Of a stretch of 12,361 bases of DNA, positions 5,290 through 11,161 are shown piece after piece; position 1 is the stretch's first letter; every line of letters starts with the position of its first letter. The position numbers and the translations under genes are program-made. The DNA is from Pseudomonadota bacterium (GTDB lineage Bacteria > Pseudomonadota > Gammaproteobacteria > Burkholderiales > Burkholderiaceae), in NCBI GenBank assembly GCA_021778935.1, contig JAJYBQ010000045.1, forward strand, positions 1-12,361, read 5' to 3'. The notes under the pieces are model-generated. The model was not told the origin of the DNA and did no database searches. It saw only the letters and a list, made by a program, of their open reading frames with translations.

Positions 5290-8200
5290 GCCCTGTCCCC
5301 CGCGGGACCGTCCGGGTTCACCCCGTCGGCGGACGGCGCGAACCGGTTCCGCAGCGTGTAGCCCTTGACCATGTAGTAGAGCGTCGGCAGAACCAGCAGC
5401 TCCAGCAGGAAACTGGTGAGCAGGCCGCAGATCATGGGTAGCGCGAGGTGGCGCATCACGTCCGCGCCCGAACCCTGCGCCCAGAGCAACGGCGCCAGGC
5501 CCATCAGTGCCGCGGAGACCGTCATGGTCTTCGGCCGGATGCGGCGGACGGTGCCGGTGTGTACCGCCTCCAACAGGTCTGCGCGGCTGTTCAGGCGGCC
5601 GCTCTCGTGCGCCTGCCGCAGGCTCACATCCAGGTATACGAGCAGTACGAGGCCCATCTCGGCGCTGAGGCCCGCGACCGCGACAATGCCGACCCAGACC
5701 GCCACCGACAGCTCGTAGTCCATGAACCACAGGCCCCAGAAGGCGCCAACCAGGCCGAAGGGCACCGCGAGCAGCACGCCGGCGGCGCTCACCGCGCTAC
5801 CCGTCGCCAGAACCAGCAGCACCACGATGCCCAGCAGCACCAGCGGCACCGCCAGCGCAAGCCGGTGGTTGGCGGCGCGGATCTGCGCGAACTGGCCGAT
5901 CCATTCATAGGTGTAGCCGGGCGGAAGCGCAACCCCCCTTGCGATCGCAGCGTCGGCGCGCCGCACATAGCCGAGCATGTCCGAAACCCGCGTCGTTACG
6001 TTGATGTAGTTGACCGTTCGGGTGTCGTAGCTGTCGATCTCGGGCGGACCGGCGTTGTAGCGGATGTCGGCGACCATGCCCAGCGGGATGCTGCCGCCGT
6101 TCGGCAGCATGAGCGGTACCTGACGCAGTTCGGCGGGGCGGTCGCGCAGGTCGACGGGGTAGCGGAGGTTGATCGGATAGCGTTCCACGCCGAGCACCAT
6201 CGTACTGATCCGGCTGCCGCCGATGGCGGCGTCGATGACGCGCTGCACGTCGCCGACCGTCAGCCCATAGCGCGCCGCGACCTTGCGGTCCACGGTGATG
6301 TCCAGGTAATAGCCGCCCAAGTCCTGGTTGGCGATGGCACTCAGGGTGCCGCGCACCGGCGTGATGGCAGCGGCGATGTCGTTGGAGAGTTTGCTCAGCA
6401 CGGAAAGGCGTGGCCCGGTCACGCGGATTCCGATCAGCGTCTTGCTGCCGCTGTTGACCATGTTGGTCCGGTTGGCGACCGGCATGGTCCAGTATGCCGG
6501 CAGGCCGGGGATGTTCAACGCTTCGCTCAAGCCCTCGTGCCGGTTGCCGGAGGTGTCGCGATAGCCGTTTTCCAGTTCATCGACGCGGATGTGGCGCGCG
6601 TCCGGCCAGAAGGTGTCGCGGAACGGCCATTGCAGCCAGCGCGGCCAGCGCGCGTAAAAGCGCGGGATCCCGATGCTCGGCCATCGATCGCGCGGCTTCA
6701 GGTGCACGATGGTGTCGAGCATGCTGAGGCCCGCGTCGTCCGTCGCCGTTTCCGCCCGGCCGGTCTGACCGAACACGCTCGCCACCTCGGGAAAGCGCTG
6801 GATGATCTTGTCGGTCTGCTGCACGATCGCGCGGGCTTCGGTGATACCCAACCCCGGGTAGGTCGTCGGCATGTACTCCAGATCACCCTCCCACAGCGGC
6901 GGGGTGAACTGCGTGCCGAGGTGCGACAGCGGCCAGATGGCGGACAAGGCCAGTGCCGCGGCGACGGCGATCGTCGACCAGCGATGGGCGATGGCGAAGC
7001 GGAATGCCGGAGCGAACACCGCTTGGAGCGCGCGGTTGATCGGATTGCGCTCTTCCTGGACGACGCGCTGCGGAACGGCGAGCAGCAGCATCAGCACGGC
7101 GGTCACGATCGAGGCAGTCCAGCGATGCGGGGCCAGCAGCGCGGAGTGTCCGGCGAGCACGAACACCGCAATGGCAGACGCCGCCGCCAGCACGGCAGCA
7201 AGCGAATATTGCACCCGGCGCGACCATTGCAAGGGGAACAGGCTCGGGCTGATGAAGTTCATCATCAGCACCGGGATCAGCGTGATGGATACCAGCGCCG
7301 CGGCGGCCATTGCGAAGGTGCTGGTCAGGGCCAGGGGGCTGAACATCTTCCCGCTTTCTCCCGGCAGCACGAAGATCGGCAGGAAGCTGACCGTGAGGAT
7401 CAGCAGACCGAAGAAGAGGCTCGGCACCACTTCGGCGGCGGACTGCAGGATCAGGCTTGCGCGTTCCTGCGGGGCCTCGCCGCGTCGCACGCGCAATTCT
7501 TCCGCGTTCAGATACTGGTGGGCGTTTTCGACCGAGATGATCGCCGAATCGACCACCACTCCGATGGCAATGGCGATGCCGCTCAGGCTCATGATATTGG
7601 CGCTCACGTCCATCAGCTTGAGGATCGCGAGGCTTGCCAGCATGCTCGTCGGGATCACGATGATCGCGATCAGGGCGCTACGGCCATGCAGCAGGAAGAC
7701 GATGCAGACCAGCGCCACCACGATCATTTCTTCGGTCAGCGTGTCGGAGAGCGTCGCGATCGCGCGGTCGATCAGCAGCGTGCGGTCGTATCCGCTCTCG
7801 ACGAGCACGCCCGCCGGGAGGCTGGGTTCGATCTCGGCGATCTTCTTCTTGATGTTCCGGACGACTTGATAGGTGTTTCCCTGGAAGCGCACGACGGCGA
7901 TGCCGCAGGCCGCCTCGCCCATCCCGCTCCACTCGCACAACCCCTGACGCTGCTCGCCGCCCAGTTGCAGCGTCGCCACGTCGCGCAGCAGGATGGGCGT
8001 TCCATTCTGTTGCCGGCCGACCGGCACTTCGCCGATCTGGCGCAGGTTCTCGAAATACCCGCGGCTGCGCACGAGGTAGCTCAGTTCGCTGCGTTCGACG
8101 ACCGAACCGCCCACGTCGTTGTTGGAGTCGGCGATCGCCGCCCGGATCTGCCCGATCGACAGTCGATCGGCGCGGATCCGGTTCGGATCGATGATCACCT

Positions 8201-8924
8201 GGTATTCGCGCACGAATCCTCCGAGGGGAGCGACCTCGGAGACCCCGGATACGGATTCAAGTTCGAAGCGCATGAACCAGTCCTGCAGGCTGCGCAGCCC
8301 GCCGAGATCGATGTCGGCCTTGACCAGGGGTTTGCCGGTGAGCGGACACTTGCCGCCGTGCGCGAAGCCCCGCACCGGTACGAGCCGCGCGCGAACGGCG
8401 TCTTCCGCCGTGTTGGGCGAGGCGTACCATTTTCCGGTGGCCGGATCGTGCCAGATGCCACGCGGGTGATCGGGACAGTACCAGCCGGCAAGCAGCGCAT
8501 ATTGATACGCCCAGCCGACGCCGGTGGCGTCCGGGCCGATTTGCGGCGTGACCCCACGCGGCAATTGCGTGCCGGCGTAATTGAGATATTCGAGCACCCG
8601 GCTGCGTGCCCAGTACAGGTTCGTTCCCGGCTGGAAGGTCACGTGGATCAGCGAGAAGTCGAACATGCTCTCGCCGCGGATCGACCGCACCTTCGGCACG
8701 TCCAGCAAGGCCGTTTCGAGCGGATAGGTCACCTGATCCTGCACCACGTCCGGCGGTTCGCCCATGTAGTTGGTCAGGACCAGCACCTGCGTGTCGGAGA
8801 GATCCGGCACGGCGTCGAGCTTGCTGTGGAACGTCAGCCACGCCGTCACGGCGATGGTCGTCGCGGCAAGCATCAGGACGAGCCCGCGGTTCCTGATCGA
8901 AATCTCGATGATTTTCCGGAGCAT
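5286..8924 (-). CDS. cusA: CusA-type heavy-metal RND pump with three inserts
   Basis: This inner-membrane proton/metal antiporter of the HME-RND class is the motor of the Cu(I)/Ag(I) efflux complex. It has 1212 residues, against 1047 in E. coli CusA. The three periplasmic methionines that bind copper in E. coli (573, 623, 672) line up with M685 (DLEYM), M735 (GLSM) and M822 (NRTNM). Proton-relay Asp405 lines up with D459 (GVVVD). This supports a monovalent-metal pump rather than CzcA/CnrA. The extra length lies mainly in three places: about 54 residues at 146-207 with Cys150, His153 and Cys193 (WYCPDHP and GGKCPLTG); about 59 residues at 558-625 with two hydrophobic stretches (573-591, 604-619); and about 38 Trp/Arg-rich residues at 748-790. 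Relay positions Met403, Met410 and Met271 of E. coli are V457, S464 and Q325. GAGGA at 8934-8930 sits 5 bases before the ATG. It follows cusB by 22 bases and overlaps cusC by 4. Confidence 0.95.
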   Translation of the reverse strand: MLRKIIEISIRNRGLVLMLAATTIAVTAWLTFHSKLDAVPDLSDTQVLVLTNYMGEPPDVVQDQVTYPLETALLDVPKVRSIRGESMFDFSLIHVTFQPGTNLYWARSRVLEYLNYAGTQLPRGVTPQIGPDATGVGWAYQYALLAGWYCPDHPRGIWHDPATGKWYASPNTAEDAVRARLVPVRGFAHGGKCPLTGKPLVKADIDLGGLRSLQDWFMRFELESVSGVSEVAPLGGFVREYQVIIDPNRIRADRLSIGQIRAAIADSNNDVGGSVVERSELSYLVRSRGYFENLRQIGEVPVGRQQNGTPILLRDVATLQLGGEQRQGLCEWSGMGEAACGIAVVRFQGNTYQVVRNIKKKIAEIEPSLPAGVLVESGYDRTLLIDRAIATLSDTLTEEMIVVALVCIVFLLHGRSALIAIIVIPTSMLASLAILKLMDVSANIMSLSGIAIAIGVVVDSAIISVENAHQYLNAEELRVRRGEAPQERASLILQSAAEVVPSLFFGLLILTVSFLPIFVLPGESGKMFSPLALTSTFAMAAAALVSITLIPVLMMNFISPSLFPLQWSRRVQYSLAAVLAAASAIAVFVLAGHSALLAPHRWTASIVTAVLMLLLAVPQRVVQEERNPINRALQAVFAPAFRFAIAHRWSTIAVAAALALSAIWPLSHLGTQFTPPLWEGDLEYMPTTYPGLGITEARAIVQQTDKIIQRFPEVASVFGQTGRAETATDDAGLSMLDTIVHLKPRDRWPSIGIPRFYARWPRWLQWPFRDTFWPDARHIRVDELENGYRDTSGNRHEGLSEALNIPGLPAYWTMPVANRTNMVNSGSKTLIGIRVTGPRLSVLSKLSNDIAAAITPVRGTLSAIANQDLGGYYLDITVDRKVAARYGLTVGDVQRVIDAAIGGSRISTMVLGVERYPINLRYPVDLRDRPAELRQVPLMLPNGGSIPLGMVADIRYNAGPPEIDSYDTRTVNYINVTTRVSDMLGYVRRADAAIARGVALPPGYTYEWIGQFAQIRAANHRLALAVPLVLLGIVVLLVLATGSAVSAAGVLLAVPFGLVGAFWGLWFMDYELSVAVWVGIVAVAGLSAEMGLVLLVYLDVSLRQAHESGRLNSRADLLEAVHTGTVRRIRPKTMTVSAALMGLAPLLWAQGSGADVMRHLALPMICGLLTSFLLELLVLPTLYYMVKGYTLRNRFAPSADGVNPDGPAGDRA

Positions 8925-8946
8925 GGCAATCCTCGTCCGGCGCCGG

Positions 8947-10305
8947 TCAGTGGGATGCCGTCGGCGGTTTGGGCATTTTCATTCCCGCCATGGCACCGCC
9001 GCCGGGCGCCTGCGTCCCGGCGGTGAACTTGGCGATGACTTCGTTCATGTTCGACTCGACGTCGATCAGGAACTGACCGCTGGTGACGACGCGATCTCCG
9101 GGCTGCAAGCCGGAGAGCACCTGGACCAGGCCGTCGCTGCCGGAGAGGCCCGTGGTCACCTTCCGGGGAACGAATCGGCCCTTTTCTTCCGCGAGCAGCG
9201 CCACCTCGCTCGTGCCGGTATGGATGATCGCCGATGCCGGCGCCAGCAGGCGGCGCCCGAGCGGTGTGGTCGGGATGTCGACCAGCGCATACATGCCGGG
9301 GCGAAGAAATCCCTCGGGATTCTCAAGCTGAGCGCGTACCGTCACCGTGTGCGTCTGCGGGTCTTCATCGGGGTCGATGAAGAAGATCCGGCCTTCCCGA
9401 ACATGGCCCGGATCGGCCGCGAGATGCGCCTGCAGGACTTGTCCGAGGCGCAGCCAGCGCAGTTGATTGTCGTACACCTGGGCGTCCAGCCAGACATGAT
9501 TCAATTGATCGATCCGCATCACCGTTTCGCCGTTCTTGATGAACGACTGCTGCCGGATGCCGACCTCCGCCAGATATCCCGACACGGGGCTGGGAAAAGT
9601 CAGGTATTCCTGCGCCTTGCCGTCGGCGGCGATGCGGTCGAGCTGGCCGGCGCTGACGCCGAGATGGACGAGGCGCATGCGGATGGACTGAAAGATCCGC
9701 CGCGCTTCGGCAAGCGCGCGCTCGTCGCGTATTTGCGCGGCAAGCGTGACGTCGTGCGCCGCGGCGAGCATTTCCTCCTCGGCGGCGAGGAGCTGCGGGC
9801 TGTACAGGGTGAAGAGCGGATCGCCCTTCCGGATCGCCGTGCCGTTGGTGGCGGCATAGAGCGTCCCGATCCAGCCGCTCGCCCGCAGGGTCACCGCGTA
9901 GACGGCCGGTGTCGCCTGCCGGACATAGCCGACCGTGTGCACGGTCTGGTGCAGGGTGCCGAAGCGAACGGTGCTGGTCTCGACCGCGAGGTTCTGTTCG
10001 ACCGCCGGATCGATCGTCACGTCGCCCGGATTGCCGGTCTTGCTTCCCGAGGCGTACACCGGAACGAGTGCCATGCCCATGGCGCTGATTCCCGGTTTCG
10101 GCGAAATCGACGCCGGCCCCAGCATCGGATCCCACCAGTAGAGAACCTTGCGTGTCGAGTCGACCTGAGCGGCGGCGGTGGGAGCCCTTTTCGCTCCCAT
10201 GCTTCGAAGCGGTTCCCTGCCGGTGCCGGCGTACCGTGCCCCGATGACCGCGCCCAGGCCGGCGGCGAGGAGAACCAGGACGAATGTTCGGGTGATGCGC
10301 TTCAT
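8947..10305 (-). CDS. cusB: CusB-type periplasmic adaptor of the copper/silver RND pump
   Basis: This is the 452-residue membrane-fusion protein linking CusA to CusC, which also delivers Cu(I)/Ag(I) to CusA. Residues 7-22 form an N-terminal membrane anchor or signal. The segment 54-84 (VLYWWDPM start, MGMALVPVY end) is the degenerate heavy-metal-binding motif of CusB proteins. M61, M76 and M78 match the methionine triad that binds metal in E. coli CusB. A barrel-sandwich/lipoyl core follows, with the first half around 140-170 (GWIGTLYAATNGTAIRKGD) and the second at 235-266 (LTFPSPVSGYLAEVGI). An alpha-helical hairpin lies between (about 170-225). The beta-barrel and membrane-proximal domains follow. 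The tail is Gly/Met-rich (GGGAMAGMKM, 435-444). The ATG at 10305 is chosen because GGAG lies at 10315-10312 with a 6-base gap. The frame runs on to 10407, but those codons fall in a hairpin. It is the second gene of the operon. Confidence 0.94.
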   Translation of the reverse strand: MKRITRTFVLVLLAAGLGAVIGARYAGTGREPLRSMGAKRAPTAAAQVDSTRKVLYWWDPMLGPASISPKPGISAMGMALVPVYASGSKTGNPGDVTIDPAVEQNLAVETSTVRFGTLHQTVHTVGYVRQATPAVYAVTLRASGWIGTLYAATNGTAIRKGDPLFTLYSPQLLAAEEEMLAAAHDVTLAAQIRDERALAEARRIFQSIRMRLVHLGVSAGQLDRIAADGKAQEYLTFPSPVSGYLAEVGIRQQSFIKNGETVMRIDQLNHVWLDAQVYDNQLRWLRLGQVLQAHLAADPGHVREGRIFFIDPDEDPQTHTVTVRAQLENPEGFLRPGMYALVDIPTTPLGRRLLAPASAIIHTGTSEVALLAEEKGRFVPRKVTTGLSGSDGLVQVLSGLQPGDRVVTSGQFLIDVESNMNEVIAKFTAGTQAPGGGAMAGMKMPKPPTASH

Positions 10306-10311
10306 GGGAAT

Positions 10312-10315
10312 CTCC
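10312..10315 (-). promoter_or_regulatory. Ribosome binding site that fixes the cusB start
   Basis: GGAG on the minus strand, 6 bases upstream of the ATG at 10305. It supports this start over the in-frame ATG at 10407, which would add 34 Arg-rich residues ahead of the natural membrane anchor. Confidence 0.65.
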
Positions 10316-10387
10316 GACCGGAATGCAAGGAACTGCCGTCGGTCCGACGCGCCCGATCCGTCGGGACGCCGGCGGCGGCGGATCACG

Positions 10388-10430
10388 GCGAGTGCCCACC
10401 GCTGCACCGGCAGCGGGGGAGTGCACTCGC
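10388..10430 (-). other. Large intercistronic hairpin between the small secreted-protein gene and cusB
   Basis: The arms GCGAGTGC (10388-10395) and GCACTCGC (10423-10430) are perfectly complementary over 8 bases. Nested inside them, CCGCTGC (10399-10405) and GCAGCGG (10410-10416) pair over 7 bases around a 4-base loop. Together they fold 43 bases into a nearly continuous stem. It starts 12 bases after the stop of the first cistron and ends 82 bases before the cusB ATG. No T run follows on the minus strand, so it does not look like an ordinary terminator. It could stabilise or process the mRNA, or set the ratio of the first protein to the pump. Function is inferred from position only. Confidence 0.6.
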
Positions 10431-10442
10431 GAGGTCAGGAGA

Positions 10443-10871
10443 TCAAATGAGGAATACGCAGTGCAGGATGCTATGGGGCGGCGGGATGGCGCGAATCGGC
10501 GGCGCGATGGCAGGCGAGACCGACCTCGACGCCGCCGGCGTCTTCATGTCGGTCACGATGTAGAGCAGCGCCGCGTCGACGGCATGCGCAAGCGGGGGGT
10601 GCGAAGGCGCGCCTACCGTCGCGTGGCCCGCATCGTGTCCCGAGCAAACACAGGGAGCACCCATGTCGCGATTCAGACAATGCGCACCCATGGCACCCGG
10701 GGCCGTCTGCGCGGCAGTCATGGGCGCATTGCCGGCGCCTGCGGCGCAGGGGTTCGGCATGTCCATGTGCATGACCGCGCACACGCAGGCCGCCGCAGCC
10801 GATTGCGCATACAACACGGCGACGATCGAGAGCAGTCCGATCACCTTGCGGAGCAGTCCGGAACGTTTCAT
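10443..10871 (-). CDS. Small secreted Cys/Met/His-rich protein, first gene of the cus operon
   Basis: I do not recognise this 142-residue protein as a named family. Residues 1-28 are a clear Sec signal (Lys/Arg start, hydrophobic core, cut near AQSAAAA), so it is exported. The mature part opens with a metal-binding-looking stretch CVCAVMHMDMPNPC (29-42). It is followed by Cys65 and Met70, then CVCSGHDAGH (74-83): seven cysteines in all, with several Met and His. A weakly hydrophobic segment lies at 95-107 (LAHAVDAALLYIV). The end is Pro-rich, then IPPPHSILHCVFLI, with a last Cys138. Similar small Cys/His-rich secreted proteins often sit beside cus-type pumps, so a periplasmic copper/silver chaperone or sensor is a reasonable inference. 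The gene runs in the operon direction, 137 bases before cusB. It has no good ribosome site, only GAGG about 13 bases upstream. Coding is supported by the sensible signal sequence and operon position. Confidence 0.75.
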   Translation of the reverse strand: MKRSGLLRKVIGLLSIVAVLYAQSAAAACVCAVMHMDMPNPCAAGAGNAPMTAAQTAPGAMGAHCLNRDMGAPCVCSGHDAGHATVGAPSHPPLAHAVDAALLYIVTDMKTPAASRSVSPAIAPPIRAIPPPHSILHCVFLI

Positions 10872-10878
10872 GGCGGCG

Positions 10879-10884
10879 ATTCTA
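10879..10884 (-). promoter_or_regulatory. Candidate -10 element for the cus operon
   Basis: TAGAAT (five of six to consensus) ends 7 bases before the ATG at 10871, the normal distance from a -10 to the transcription start. The transcript would then begin at or next to the start codon, agreeing with the lack of a ribosome site. No clear -35 is seen 16-19 bases upstream, as would fit an activator-dependent promoter. I find no CueR-like or CusR-like dyad with confidence. The remainder of 10872-11022 shows no gene. Confidence 0.35.
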
Positions 10885-11009
10885 CCTCGTACGGCCCCGG
10901 CGCGAACGGTGCCGAAAAAGGTGTTATCGCTCCGCGGATGACCGGAACGGATCAGGGAGTCCAGCGCCGAGGCAGGGTCGGGAGCCGTTCTGGGCGTCCC
11001 CCGGCGCCA

Positions 11010-11030
11010 TCTGGCGGAATTCTGGCGGAA
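11010..11030. repeat. 10-base direct repeat at the tRNA-Ser 3' end
   Basis: TCTGGCGGAA occurs at 11010-11019 and again at 11021-11030, separated by one base. The right copy includes the encoded CCA, the discriminator base and the first bases of the acceptor stem of tRNA-Ser (complement strand). The left copy is a short duplicate just outside the gene. A duplicated tRNA 3' end is the footprint left by some site-specific integrations, but 10 bases is short and it may be simple slippage. Confidence 0.6.
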
Positions 11031-11110
11031 GCGGTGAGATTCGAACTCACGGACGGTTACCCGTCGCTGGTTTTCAAGACCAGTGCCTTAAACCCCTCGG
11101 CCACGCTTCC
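11023..11110 (-). tRNA. tRNA-Ser (anticodon UGA)
   Basis: The minus strand folds as a class II tRNA. The acceptor arms are GGAAGCG (from 11110) and CGCTTCC, with discriminator G and an encoded CCA at 11025-11023. The D arm begins GCCGAGG. The anticodon stem CTGGT/ACCAG encloses loop CTTGAAA with anticodon TGA at 11076-11074. The long variable arm GACGG-GTAA-CCGTC is typical of serine, and the T arm is GTGAG-TTCGAAT-CTCAC. It reads UCA and other UCN codons. It lies 51 bases downstream of the dxs stop on the same strand, with no distinct promoter that I can point to between them. Confidence 0.97.
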
Positions 11111-11161
11111 CCGACATGACGCACCACCGATCCCGCAACGCGCGACCGGCAGACGAACGAA

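Noticed and set aside
3682..5361. Plus-strand open frame of 559 codons opposite cusC
   Set aside because: Same reasoning: it lies antisense to a recognised outer-membrane channel gene, and its product has a low-complexity, charged composition.
5448..9026. Plus-strand open frame of 1192 codons opposite cusA
   Set aside because: It is an antisense shadow of a well-conserved pump gene. The translation is rich in Arg, His, Gln, Asp and Gly with no domain I know. Long antisense frames are normal in very GC-rich DNA.
10306..10407. N-terminal extension of cusB by 34 residues
   Set aside because: Those codons run through the hairpin and give an Arg-rich stretch before the natural membrane anchor, while a good ribosome site precedes the ATG at 10305.
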